Assembly: GCA_963769605.1 (NCBI GenBank)
Contig: CAVYML010000005.1
Coordinates: 29,876 to 93,875 of the forward strand
Origin: Fen-1254 sp963769605
GTDB taxonomy: Bacteria > Bacteroidota > Ignavibacteria > UBA10030
DNA: 64,000 nucleotides
Reading direction: 5' to 3'
A program made the position numbers and the translations under genes. Below, piece after piece: positions 1-7,932 of the stretch. A model generated the notes under the pieces. It was not told the origin of the DNA. It saw only the letters and a list, made by a program, of their open reading frames with translations, and ran no database searches. Positions within the stretch are counted from its first letter, which is position 1; the number at the start of each line of letters is the position of its first letter.

Positions 1-1571
1 TCCGTGAACCACTGAACTGTACGCTCCAGACTCTCACAGAGCTCGATGTTATTGTGGCACGTGCAAAATATTCGATTGAAATTATCGGGTTTGCGCCAGC
101 GTTATCTGAAACACCGATTTTAAAATTTCGTGATGCCCGCCACCCGATACTCCTCCAGCACCTTAAAAGGGAACAGATCGTTCCGCTGACTCTCGAACTG
201 GGAGAGTATGCAAAGACACTTGTGATTACCGGTCCGAATGCCGGCGGCAAAACCGTTGCACTCAAACTTGCAGGCCTGCTTTGTATGTGCGCACAGGCTG
301 GGATTCATATCCCCGCGGCTCCCGATTCCATTATCTTTCCTTTTACTGCTTTTTTTGTAGATATCGGAGATGACCAATCGATCGATAACGATCTCAGCAC
401 TTTCAGTTCTCATTTACTTGAGTTGAAGAAAGTGCTGGATGACGCAGACGGCTCATCTCTCGTTCTGTTGGATGAAATCGGATCCGGGACCGATCCGACA
501 GAAGGAGGAGCTCTGGCGGCCGGTATTTTACAGGAATTGACCCGGCGCGGCGCTATAACGATTGCCACGACACATCACGGCATGCTGAAGGCTTTTGCGC
601 ATGAGGCATCGAATGTTGTCAATGGATCGATGGAATTCGACCAGTCAACACTGACGCCGACATACAAGTATAGGCACGGTGTTCCAGGCGGAAGTTATGC
701 ATTCGAGCTTGCAGGGCGAATTGGAATTGATCAAAAAATTTTAAACCAATCGAAGGAATTCATTGGAGATTCAAAGGTTAGAGTAGAATCCCTCTTAATG
801 AATCTTGAACAAAAAATGCAGGAATATGTATCCAAATTTGAGGAAACTGAAAAGGAAAAATCGAAGCTTGAAATGCTGGTTAAATCGTACGAACAAAAAA
901 ATTTGCAGCTTAAGAGAGAAGTTGCTTTGATTAAGAAAAAGGCGGTAGAGGAAGCACGTGAAATTGTTTCCGATGCACATGCAAAGATCGAAAAATCAAT
1001 ACAGGATATACGTGAGCACCAAGCAGATGCTGAAAGTATTCGTTTATCAAAAGAAGCGCTGGCCGGATTAAAGAAGAACATCGCCATACTGACTCCAAAA
1101 GAAGAAAGCATTGAAAGAAATGAAACTTTTACAGTTGGGGATAAGGTCAAATTGAAACTCGGGAACGGAATAGGAGAGATTTTTTCTTTCTCCGGAGAAG
1201 CAGCCAATGTCATTTCGGGAACCTCAAAATTAAGAATTCCTCTCAAGGACCTGGCAAAAGCAACGGAAAAATCTTTCCATATCACTTCACATACAGCGGA
1301 TCAACTTCATACGATAGAAGCAAAAAATGAAATAGATCTGAGAGGCCTATTAGGAGATGAAGCTCTCCAAGAGACACAAATATTTTTAGATAATGCTTAT
1401 TCTGCCGGTCTTTTGCGTGTCGACATTATTCACGGAAAAGGAACAGGGGCATTGCGCAAGCGTATTACAAGTTTTTTAAAAAGTTACCCGCATATCAAGT
1501 CGTTTCGTTTGGGAGAATGGAATGAGGGGGGAACAGGAGTCACTGTTGTGGAGTTCAATAATGAGGGGTGA
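1..1571 (+). CDS. mutS2: Endonuclease MutS2, 5'-truncated by the window edge
   Basis: C-terminal two thirds of MutS2, a DNA-binding ATPase implicated in suppressing recombination and, in some bacteria, in rescue of collided ribosomes. The frame is open back to base 3 and the peptide just before the first GTG (LDVIVARAKYS) is the usual MutS2 core, so the true start lies outside. Visible are the Walker A GPNAGGKT (bases about 231-254), Walker B LVLLDEIGSGTDPTEGG, a long charged coiled coil (about bases 780-1060) and a C-terminal Smr nuclease domain with the EIDLRG and HGKGTGALR motifs. The stop codon touches a heptanucleotide repeat array. purL follows on the same strand after 186 bases. Confidence 0.96.
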   Translation, partial: REPLNCTLQTLTELDVIVARAKYSIEIIGFAPALSETPILKFRDARHPILLQHLKREQIVPLTLELGEYAKTLVITGPNAGGKTVALKLAGLLCMCAQAGIHIPAAPDSIIFPFTAFFVDIGDDQSIDNDLSTFSSHLLELKKVLDDADGSSLVLLDEIGSGTDPTEGGALAAGILQELTRRGAITIATTHHGMLKAFAHEASNVVNGSMEFDQSTLTPTYKYRHGVPGGSYAFELAGRIGIDQKILNQSKEFIGDSKVRVESLLMNLEQKMQEYVSKFEETEKEKSKLEMLVKSYEQKNLQLKREVALIKKKAVEEAREIVSDAHAKIEKSIQDIREHQADAESIRLSKEALAGLKKNIAILTPKEESIERNETFTVGDKVKLKLGNGIGEIFSFSGEAANVISGTSKLRIPLKDLAKATEKSFHITSHTADQLHTIEAKNEIDLRGLLGDEALQETQIFLDNAYSAGLLRVDIIHGKGTGALRKRITSFLKSYPHIKSFRLGEWNEGGTGVTVVEFNNEG

Positions 1572-1619
1572 ATGGAAAATAGTAAATGGTAAATGGTGAA
1601 GAGTACATGGTCATTAGGC
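1571..1619 (+). repeat. Heptanucleotide repeat array, AATGGTA-type
   Basis: Seven consecutive 7-base units read AATGGAA, AATAGTA, AATGGTA, AATGGTG, AAGAGTA, CATGGTC, ATTAGGC, a drifting tandem repeat of AATGGTA. It begins at the last base of the mutS2 stop codon and lies in the mutS2-purL spacer. A second array about 90 bases downstream has the reverse-complement consensus, so the two could pair in RNA. Confidence 0.75.
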
Positions 1620-1707
1620 GAGTGTAAAAAAAACCTGATATTCACGGTATTTATAAGACTACTCATTATGCTGAATACCCGTGTATGTAGATCATTAAAT
1701 TATTTAG

Positions 1708-1749
1708 TTTACTTTTAACTATTTATCATTGACCATTTACAGTTTTAAA
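1708..1749 (-). repeat. Heptanucleotide repeat array, inverted partner (TTTACCA-type)
   Basis: Units TTTACTT, TTAACTA, TTTATCA, TTGACCA, TTTACAG, TTTTAAA keep a strict 7-base phase. The consensus TTTACCA is the reverse complement of AATGGTA in another phase, so this array mirrors the one at 1571-1619. It ends eight bases before the purL start codon, just upstream of its AAAAGGA ribosome binding site. Confidence 0.7.
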
Positions 1750-1757
1750 AGGAATCT

Positions 1758-3992
1758 ATGAAAAATCGTCCTATCATCAAAGAAGAACCGGTTGTCGATT
1801 TAAACCTTGCAAAGCAGCATGGTCTGACAGAAGAGGAATATGAACAAATTCTTAAAATTCTGAAGAGAGTACCTACTTACACCGAACTAGGTATTTATAG
1901 CGTTATGTGGAGTGAACATTGCAGCTATAAGAATTCCATTGCATTACTGAAGACACTTCCAAGATCCGGTAAAGGTCTTTTAGTCGCTGCGGGTGAAGAG
2001 AATGCGGGACTAATCGACATTGGAGAAGGTCTTGCAGTTGCCTTCAAGATCGAAAGCCATAATCATCCATCGGCAATTGAACCGTATCAAGGAGCGGCAA
2101 CAGGCGTTGGCGGCATTTTGCGCGACATTTTCTCTATGGGAGCGCGTCCAATTGCAGCACTCAACTCTCTACGGTTCGGGAACCTTGATGATAAACGGGT
2201 TCAATATCTTTTTAAAAGAATTGTCAAAGGAATTGGAGACTACGGCAATAGTTTCGGCGTACCTACCGTTGCCGGAGAAATCTATTTTGATCCTTGTTAT
2301 AGAACAAATCCGTTAGTCAATGCAATGGCAGTCGGAATTGTAGAACATAACGGAATAGCGAAAGCATCTGCTACGGGAAAAGATAATTCCGTTATGATTG
2401 TCGGCTCGGCTACGGGCCGTGATGGAATTCACGGAGCTACATTTGCATCGGAAGAAATCTCTGAAAAGTCGGAGTCAAAACGACCTGCCGTGCAGGTAGG
2501 AGATCCTTTCGTTGAAAAGCTCTTGCTTGAGGCAACGCTGGAAGCAATAAAGACCGGATATATTGTCGGTGTACAGGACATGGGAGCCGCAGGTATCACA
2601 TGTTCGACGACTGAAATGAGCGCTCGGGGTAAAACTGGAATGGATGTGGACCTCGCAAAAGTCCCGTTGCGGGAAACCGGAATGACGGCATATGAGGTTA
2701 TGCTCTCAGAGTCGCAGGAAAGAATGCTTTTCGTAGTAAAGAAAGGGCATGAAGAAGAAATAGCTAACATATTTAAAAAATGGGATATAGAAGCGGAAGT
2801 CGTAGGTAAAGTAACGGATGGACCGTTGGTTAAAATTAGAATCGGAAATATAGTAATGGCGGAGGTTAATGCTGAAACTCTGGTACTTGGAGGATCTGCG
2901 CCGATTTATCATCGAAAAAAGAAAGAGCCGGAATATCTTGCAGATATTCAAAAATTCCAAATTGAATCCGTGCCGGAAGAAAAAGATTATTCAAAAAGCC
3001 TGCAGAAATTGCTTGGGCGTACATCGATTGCAAGCAAAAGGTGGGTATATCAACAGTATGATTCGATGGTTCGAACAAATACGATTACAAGCACAGCAGA
3101 TGCTGCGGTTATCCGTATAAAAGGAACAAAAAAAGCAATAGCGCTCAAAACCGACGGAAACGGCCGATATGTATACCTAAATCCTCGGCGCGGTGCAGAG
3201 ATTGCCGTGGCAGAATCAGCACGTAACGTTGTTTGCGTAGGTGCACGGCCAATCGCTATAACGAATTGCTTAAACTTTGGAAATCCATACGATCCGGAAG
3301 TCTACTGGCAATTTTTCGAGGCTATTGGAGGCATGTGCGATGCATGTAATGCATTTGAAACACCAGTTACAGGAGGCAATGTCAGCTTTTACAATGAAAG
3401 CACAGAAGAAGCCATATATCCGACGCCAGTTATCGGTATGCTGGGTGTGATCGATGATGTAAAAAACATCTGTGATCATAGATTCAAATCGGTTGGAGAT
3501 ATCATCTGGGAGCTCGGAGTGAACTATGGCGAGCTGGGCGGATCCGAATATCTTCAAATGCAAACGAATAAAGTTTACGGCAATGCACCTAAGCTCGATC
3601 TATGCAAAGAAAAAACGCTTTATAATGTCGTTCTGAGGCTCATTCAAGAAAATTTAGTTAAATCTGCACACGACGTGTCGGACGGTGGAATTGCTGTAAC
3701 GATGGCAGAATCATTGTTTGAAACGGGCCTTGGCGCAAAAATAGAACTTATAAACAAAGATTTGAGAATCGATAGTTTACTATTCGGAGAATCTCAATCC
3801 AGAATTATTATCAGTAGTTCAAGAGAAGCAAAGACTAAAATTTTAGAAATAACGGAAAAACAAAAACTCAAAGCTGCAATTATCGGAGAAGTCATAATAG
3901 AAGAAAAGCTTATTATAAATGATTGGATTGAAGAGAGTGTAGAGACATTAAAAGGAATTTATGAAAATGCGATAGAGTCTTGCCTGAAATAA
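1758..3992 (+). CDS. purL: Phosphoribosylformylglycinamidine synthase subunit PurL
   Basis: Synthetase subunit for the fourth step of purine synthesis (FGAR + Gln + ATP to FGAM), working with PurQ and PurS, which are not in this window. At 744 residues it is the small PurL form, not the ~1300-residue fused enzyme. The family signatures MWSEHCSYKNS, SHNHPSAIEPYQGAATGVGG and the repeated second half (GGNVSFYNES, HDVSDGGIAV) are present. A clear AAAAGGA site precedes ATG by six bases. No obvious U-rich terminator follows; the next gene converges from the other strand. A second purine gene, purE, lies about 39 kb away. Confidence 0.97.
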   Translation: MKNRPIIKEEPVVDLNLAKQHGLTEEEYEQILKILKRVPTYTELGIYSVMWSEHCSYKNSIALLKTLPRSGKGLLVAAGEENAGLIDIGEGLAVAFKIESHNHPSAIEPYQGAATGVGGILRDIFSMGARPIAALNSLRFGNLDDKRVQYLFKRIVKGIGDYGNSFGVPTVAGEIYFDPCYRTNPLVNAMAVGIVEHNGIAKASATGKDNSVMIVGSATGRDGIHGATFASEEISEKSESKRPAVQVGDPFVEKLLLEATLEAIKTGYIVGVQDMGAAGITCSTTEMSARGKTGMDVDLAKVPLRETGMTAYEVMLSESQERMLFVVKKGHEEEIANIFKKWDIEAEVVGKVTDGPLVKIRIGNIVMAEVNAETLVLGGSAPIYHRKKKEPEYLADIQKFQIESVPEEKDYSKSLQKLLGRTSIASKRWVYQQYDSMVRTNTITSTADAAVIRIKGTKKAIALKTDGNGRYVYLNPRRGAEIAVAESARNVVCVGARPIAITNCLNFGNPYDPEVYWQFFEAIGGMCDACNAFETPVTGGNVSFYNESTEEAIYPTPVIGMLGVIDDVKNICDHRFKSVGDIIWELGVNYGELGGSEYLQMQTNKVYGNAPKLDLCKEKTLYNVVLRLIQENLVKSAHDVSDGGIAVTMAESLFETGLGAKIELINKDLRIDSLLFGESQSRIIISSSREAKTKILEITEKQKLKAAIIGEVIIEEKLIINDWIEESVETLKGIYENAIESCLK

Positions 3993-4135
3993 AACTATAA
4001 TTCAACATAATATATATTATAGAACAATAAGAAAGCGGAAACTTAGCACTATTCTTTGAAAAATAAAACGTTTTTATATTTATTTACATCACAGATCCAA
4101 ACAGTCCAAATATTTGTAATTCTAAAGCGTTACTC

Positions 4136-4170
4136 AAAAAAAATCCCAATCGCAAAAAATCGATTGGGAT
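4136..4170 (-). terminator. Rho-independent terminator of the pilin-like gene
   Basis: Perfect 10-bp inverted repeat ATCCCAATCG / CGATTGGGAT (4143-4152 and 4161-4170) with an 8-base loop. On the minus strand it is followed by a run of eight T. It lies 21 bases past the stop codon of the pilin-like gene at 4192. On the plus strand there is no T run, so it should not stop purL transcripts efficiently. Confidence 0.85.
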
Positions 4171-4191
4171 AATATTACGACGTTAAAAATC

Positions 4192-4590
4192 TTATAGGAA
4201 ATCTCCGCCGTAAGCCCATGTTGTGGATGGGCGTCCATCCGAACCAATAGTAACAGTAATTGTGTTGGTTGGAGCCGAAGCCGATGATCCTACAATCGTG
4301 ACTGTTTGAGCAGCAACAGTTACGCTGTAACTTCCGTTTTCATTCGTCTTCAATTTTGACGGAATGTTATAAGTAGTTCCGTTGCCAGTATATGCATTTC
4401 CTCCACCACCCATAGAAGTAGGCCGAATGCGAAATTGATATGCATTGGCAGCAAGATTGTTGATATCGTTGACTATTGCGTCTTTATTAGCTTGTATGCT
4501 TTGTGCGCTGAAAAGACTCAATCCGACAGCGATTGCTATGCCCACGATAATTACACCGAGAATAATGAGCAAAAGTTGTTGTTGTCCCAT
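4192..4590 (-). CDS. Small pilin-like / surface protein, copy A
   Basis: 132 residues: a very hydrophobic N-terminal helix (residues 5-28) directly after MGQQQ, then an alpha-helical stretch (SIQANKDAIVNDINNLAANAYQ) and a short Thr/Ser/Gly-rich beta-type tail ending WAYGGDFL. This architecture (N-terminal helix that serves as membrane anchor and filament core, plus a small globular tail) resembles type IV pilin-like proteins, but the classic G|(F/M)xxxxE prepilin site and Glu5 are absent, so the assignment is tentative. GAAGGAA lies before ATG. It is a close paralogue of the next gene upstream. Its own long leader carries a palindrome and a conserved block shared with the paralogue; a strong terminator follows. 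Confidence 0.75.
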   Translation of the reverse strand: MGQQQLLLIILGVIIVGIAIAVGLSLFSAQSIQANKDAIVNDINNLAANAYQFRIRPTSMGGGGNAYTGNGTTYNIPSKLKTNENGSYSVTVAAQTVTIVGSSASAPTNTITVTIGSDGRPSTTWAYGGDFL

Positions 4591-4707
4591 AAAATTTTTC
4601 CTTCAAAAAAGTGGTTATTTGGTGGACTTAACTATATATATGTCAAAATCCATACCATATCGATGAGTGGCTTTTAATGTCAATTTTAGCGACTTTGCGG
4701 AATTTAA

Positions 4708-4722
4708 CGGTAATATTTACCG
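4708..4722 (-). promoter_or_regulatory. Palindrome in the leader of pilin-like copy A
   Basis: CGGTAATATTTACCG has perfect 6-base arms CGGTAA/TTACCG. Its centre is 125 bases upstream of the copy A start codon. The paralogous gene has CGGTAATAATTACCG with its centre at 124 bases. Conserved sequence and spacing suggest an operator or an RNA stem; which of the two is not decided by the sequence. Confidence 0.6.
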
Positions 4723-4771
4723 GGGTAGTTCGTTATAGTAGTAATAAAGGACAAATTTAGTCGTAAGGATT

Positions 4772-4810
4772 TTACCTGTGATTAGTCCTGCACAGAAAGG
4801 CAGCATTTCT
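4772..4810 (-). promoter_or_regulatory. Conserved leader block of pilin-like copy A
   Basis: In the gene's direction the block reads AATGC, then GTGCAGGACT (4784-4793), then ACAGGTAA (4772-4779). The same three words occur in the same order upstream of copy B. Between and around them the two leaders are otherwise diverged, so the words look selected. I cannot match them to a known riboswitch class. Confidence 0.5.
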
Positions 4811-4888
4811 AATGTTATATGGTCGATAAAAAAATCTTTGCCTATTTCATTCACTCCACAACTATGAATCGTTTGGAAAATATAAATT

Positions 4889-5290
4889 CTATAGGAAATC
4901 TCCGGTGTATGACCACGTTGTAGATGGAAGTCCATCCGAACCTATGGTGACTGTAATTGTGTTAGTGGGATCTAAAGCTGATGTCGCTGTTACTACAATT
5001 GCCTGAGCTGAGACATTTACAGAATAAAATCCATTTTCATTTGATCTCAAATTTGATGCGATGGTATAAATGATACCATTAGCACCAATATATGAATATC
5101 CACCTCCACTCATTGAAGTAGGATGAATACGAAATTGATACGCATTGGAAGCAAGATTGTTGATATCATTGATCATTGCATCTTTATTCGCTTGTATGCT
5201 TTCCGCTTTAAACAGACTTACTCCCAGTGCAATTGCAATACCAACGATAAGGACGCTTAAAAGGATAAGCAAAAGTTGTTGTTGTCCTAT
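4889..5290 (-). CDS. Small pilin-like / surface protein, copy B, apparent ATA start
   Basis: Paralogue of the downstream copy A: the shared core includes SIQANKDA, INDINNLAAN-like and NAYQFRI segments, an NTITVTIGSDG tail and the terminal GDFL. By alignment the protein should begin GQQQLLLILLSVLIVG, and the codon where copy A has ATG is ATA (5288-5290). An AAAGGAA site sits seven bases before it. The alternative is a TTG at 5270-5272, which would drop six conserved residues and leave the ribosome site about 25 bases away. The product again has a hydrophobic N-terminal helix and no canonical prepilin motif. Function is unproven; pilin-like is an inference from architecture. Confidence 0.65.
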   Translation of the reverse strand: MGQQQLLLILLSVLIVGIAIALGVSLFKAESIQANKDAMINDINNLASNAYQFRIHPTSMSGGGYSYIGANGIIYTIASNLRSNENGFYSVNVSAQAIVVTATSALDPTNTITVTIGSDGLPSTTWSYTGDFL

Positions 5291-5406
5291 GTTACGTTCC
5301 TTTCACACAGTTCATTATTGGTGGATCTGACCAAATTTAAGCAAAATTCATTCCACTTAGAGGAACGGTTGTAAATGCAAGTTTTAAGACTTTATCAGCA
5401 TTCTGC

Positions 5407-5421
5407 CGGTAATAATTACCG
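5407..5421 (-). promoter_or_regulatory. Palindrome in the leader of pilin-like copy B
   Basis: CGGTAATAATTACCG is a perfect palindrome with 7-base arms around one central base. It is centred 124 bases upstream of the presumed ATA start, almost exactly as in copy A (4708-4722), while the flanking sequence differs. Confidence 0.6.
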
Positions 5422-5484
5422 AATATTTTGTAGTTTTGACTTCTAAAATAGAAGATAATGATATTTGTTGGTAGGATTGCATTC

Positions 5485-5528
5485 TTACCTGTCCTACTGC
5501 TGAGTCCTGCACGCAGACGGGCATTCTC
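5485..5528 (-). promoter_or_regulatory. Conserved leader block of pilin-like copy B
   Basis: Contains in gene direction AATGC, GTGCAGGACT (5503-5512) and ACAGGTAA (5485-5492), the same ordered words as in the leader of copy A. Here a local hairpin TAGGA/TCCTA can also form around ACAGGTAA. The rest of the 362-base space up to the lipid kinase gene shows no gene that I can support. Confidence 0.5.
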
Positions 5529-5652
5529 AACTGGAAACGCATTTACTCAGGTGAGCACGCTAATATCAGACAGAAATTACAATATTTCCCCAGGATGATA
5601 TCTTGGCTATTGTCTATCTCGCCGCTTTTTAACAACCCTGAGTTTTTTTTCA

Positions 5653-6600
5653 TCAATGCGGATACAACACGTTCAATCTATGTTCAAGGACATCGATTTT
5701 CATTGATACAATATCGCTTCCAAGGAATTCTCCATCAGCATGGACGGAAAACAAGTCCACCGCTTGAAATTCGACCTGTTTGATTTTTTTAAATGTAATT
5801 CGTGGATCTGTAATATGTGTTCCCCGTATAATTCTGGGTATTATCGGCAGCGTTTTCAGGAGTGGAATTTTGGGTATAACACACATATTCAGCAAACCAT
5901 CGGCTGGATCTGCATCGGGGAAAAATCGAAATCCCCCTCCCTCATAGCTTCCATTGCCGAGACAAATCATATATTTTTTTCCGGAATCATTCCACGAATC
6001 CGCTTGAATTCGTATCTCTTTTGCCCTATAACGCAGCAATACTTTTATTGCTGCATACAGGTATAAGCCCAATCCATTTAAATACTTAATCCGTTTTATT
6101 TCATTTGCTATCTCGGCATCGATTCCAATGCCGAGGCTGTTTATAAACATTCTTGTCTCAAATTGTAAATTTTCCTTCCTTTTAAAAAAGATCCTGCCGA
6201 TATCTATAGTTCTTTTAACACCGTTTATCAGCGCATTCAATGCTTCCTCGATTTGTAAGGACATTCCAATGACCTTATTCAAATCATTTCCGGAGCCGAG
6301 CGGTAATATGCCGAGTGTCGCAACTGAACTGTTTTCACCGTTTTGGTCTGTGCCGCCTTCAATCAATCCGCTGACAACTTCATTAATCGTTCCATCTCCG
6401 CCGATGGCGACGACTACATCGCAAATTTTATATATTTCTCGCGCTATTCGGACAGCATCTAAAACGCCGTTCGTCTTATAAAACGAGTAATTGATATTAT
6501 TTTTGTTAAGGAAAGTTAAAATACGGGATTCAAATTTTTGGGCCGTTCCGTGCCTTGCAGCAGGATTAAATATGAATCCGTACCGTTTAGATTGAGACAT
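5653..6600 (-). CDS. Diacylglycerol kinase-family lipid kinase (YegS/DagK-like)
   Basis: Phosphorylates a lipid alcohol (diacylglycerol, or possibly a sphingoid or undecaprenol-type lipid) with ATP at the membrane. The fold signatures are FIFNPAARHGTA at the N-terminus, VAIGGDGTINEVVSG (nucleotide loop, around residue 65), LPLGSGNDLNKVIG and a C-terminal VHADGEFLG. I chose the ATG at 6600 (MSQSKRYGFIFNP) over the upstream candidate at 6648 because family members begin at this point; it overlaps the end of dapF by 14 bases, so the two are probably translationally coupled. The substrate cannot be told from sequence; a ceramide-type substrate is only a thought prompted by the sphingolipid locus elsewhere in the window. 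Confidence 0.85.
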   Translation of the reverse strand: MSQSKRYGFIFNPAARHGTAQKFESRILTFLNKNNINYSFYKTNGVLDAVRIAREIYKICDVVVAIGGDGTINEVVSGLIEGGTDQNGENSSVATLGILPLGSGNDLNKVIGMSLQIEEALNALINGVKRTIDIGRIFFKRKENLQFETRMFINSLGIGIDAEIANEIKRIKYLNGLGLYLYAAIKVLLRYRAKEIRIQADSWNDSGKKYMICLGNGSYEGGGFRFFPDADPADGLLNMCVIPKIPLLKTLPIIPRIIRGTHITDPRITFKKIKQVEFQAVDLFSVHADGEFLGSDIVSMKIDVLEHRLNVLYPH

Positions 6601-7411
6601 TGACTGTCCCCGTGAAAACGATTTTCGCCGGACCCGTAAGACGGACATTGTCGACTTTTTCCGCCTCTTTCCGGAAGTCTACTTTTAAAGCTGCGTTGCT
6701 CTGAACTTTTACTGTAACCGGAGATTTTGTTTTCATAACAAATGAAGAAATAATTGCGGATGCAATAGAGCCCGTTCCGCAAGCGAGAGTTTCCGCTTCA
6801 ACTCCGCGCTCATAAGTTCTTATTTGAATGGTATGTTGTCCGATCTTTTTAACAAAATTTACATTTGTTCCTGAAGGTTGAAATTTTTTGTGATATCGAA
6901 TAAAGGCGCCTAATTTGTGAACATCAATGTTTTTTAATTCCTGATCCAAAGCGTCTGCTTCTATAACGACATGTGGCGCACCCGTATCTATGTAATGATA
7001 TGGAACTGTCTTTCCATTAATGTCGATTGAACTGTTCAGCTTGATCTTATCCGGATTCTTCATCTTGAGTTGCATCATGCTTCCCGACAGCTTCTTTGCC
7101 TCATAGAGATATCCCAGGGCTTCAAAAAAATGTTTTTTTCCTGCAATGCGGTTAGCTATTGTAAAATGCGCTATACATCTACCTCCATTGCCGCACATAC
7201 CGCCATAGCTTCCATCGGCATTGTAATACATCATTTCATAAGCAGCTCTTTTGCTTTTTCGAATTAAGATAAGGCCATCTGCCCCTATCCCCCAGCGACG
7301 GTCACAAAGCTTTATTACAAGTTTTGGGGGATTTGATATTCTTTCCTTTCGGTCATCGATGACGATAAAATCGTTTCCTGCACCGGTCATTTTTGTGAAT
7401 AAAAAATGCAT
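6587..7411 (-). CDS. dapF: Diaminopimelate epimerase
   Basis: Interconverts LL- and meso-diaminopimelate for lysine and peptidoglycan. The 274 residues match the family. Both catalytic cysteines are visible: Cys73 in GMCGNGGRC and Cys211 in LACGTGSIAS. The N-terminus FTKMTGAGNDF is typical. No good Shine-Dalgarno sequence precedes the ATG; a degenerate heptad repeat (7413-7440) abuts it instead. The downstream lipid kinase gene overlaps its 3' end. Confidence 0.96.
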   Translation of the reverse strand: MHFLFTKMTGAGNDFIVIDDRKERISNPPKLVIKLCDRRWGIGADGLILIRKSKRAAYEMMYYNADGSYGGMCGNGGRCIAHFTIANRIAGKKHFFEALGYLYEAKKLSGSMMQLKMKNPDKIKLNSSIDINGKTVPYHYIDTGAPHVVIEADALDQELKNIDVHKLGAFIRYHKKFQPSGTNVNFVKKIGQHTIQIRTYERGVEAETLACGTGSIASAIISSFVMKTKSPVTVKVQSNAALKVDFRKEAEKVDNVRLTGPAKIVFTGTVNVSI

Positions 7412-7412
7412 T

Positions 7413-7440
7413 CAATTAACAATCAGCAATGAATCGTAAG
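7413..7440 (-). repeat. Heptanucleotide repeat array, CAATnAA-type
   Basis: On the plus strand the units CAATTAA, CAATCAG, CAATGAA, TCGTAAG are in strict 7-base phase. The array occupies the short leader immediately upstream of the dapF start codon. Confidence 0.5.
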
Positions 7441-7505
7441 TTTTTATAAATCAAAGATTAAGAACGATACACGAAGAGCAAATTATATCATTCGCTGTTA
7501 TAAAT

Positions 7506-7540
7506 TTTAAATTTGCAATTTACGATTTGCAATTATTTGT
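7506..7540 (-). repeat. Heptanucleotide repeat array, TTGCAAT-type, 3' of tmRNA
   Basis: Plus-strand units TTTAAAT, TTGCAAT, TTACGAT, TTGCAAT, TATTTGT. TTGCAA is itself a palindrome, so two units can pair with each other. The array starts at the last base of the mature tmRNA. A closely similar array lies just behind tRNA-Ala at the window end. Confidence 0.6.
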
Positions 7541-7910
7541 GGAGGTGCGGGGAGTCGAACCCCGGTCCGAAGAGAAGACCTGCAGAACATCTACATACAT
7601 ATTCCGTCTTTATATCTTATATACGGGAACTCCGGCAGACAGGATTAACCGCATACCAGCTCAGGTGTACCGCCTTTTGAGCGGATTCGCATCGCGACCC
7701 GGAGCACGTCGAAACGCTATCTCATCTAAGCGACGTCTTTATTCAAACCGGTGAGCAAACTTGAACAAGACGGGTTGTCTAAGTTAAATTAGGCAGCCAG
7801 TGCGTAATCGTAATTGGCACTTGTATTTTTACCGCTTTATTAGCGTGGACACGGCGACCACGGTATGCCATTCTGAGCATCCTCGTCCCCGTCGAAGCCA
7901 GTTCACCCCC
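7540..7910 (-). ncRNA. ssrA: Transfer-messenger RNA (tmRNA)
   Basis: Rescues stalled ribosomes by acting first as tRNA-Ala, then as a short message. The 5' end GGGGGUGAACUGGCUUCGAC and 3' end GGGGUUCGACUCCCCGCACC are the conserved tRNA-like domain; GGGGGUG pairs with CACCUCC over seven positions (one G-U). The discriminator is A (7540); CCA is not encoded. The reading frame GGT...GCC TAA encodes the tag GKNTSANYDYALAA (7792-7833) with its stop at 7789-7791. The ends were set by acceptor-stem pairing; the length of 371 is normal for a one-piece tmRNA. Confidence 0.96.
7789..7833 (-). other. tmRNA tag-peptide reading frame
   Basis: Fourteen codons read G K N T S A N Y D Y A L A A followed by TAA. 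The end ALAA is the usual protease-recognition terminus. The first codon is inferred to be GGT (glycine) from the typical distance to the upstream element; a start one codon off cannot be excluded. Confidence 0.8.
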
Positions 7911-7932
7911 GACGTTGCGATTGCTCTTTTAT

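Noticed and set aside
1571..1749. CRISPR-like array
   Set aside because: Units are 7 bases and contiguous, with no spacers and no cas genes nearby; a tandem repeat, not CRISPR.
4007..4020. Perfect palindrome ATAATATATATTAT after purL
   Set aside because: AT-only, too weak for a terminator and with no partner copy; such palindromes are expected by chance in AT-rich spacers.
4772..5528. Possible cyclic-di-GMP (GEMM) or other known riboswitch in the pilin-like leaders
   Set aside because: Pilin genes in some bacteria carry GEMM riboswitches, but I could not find the GEMM core or tetraloop receptor here. Kept only as an unassigned conserved leader.
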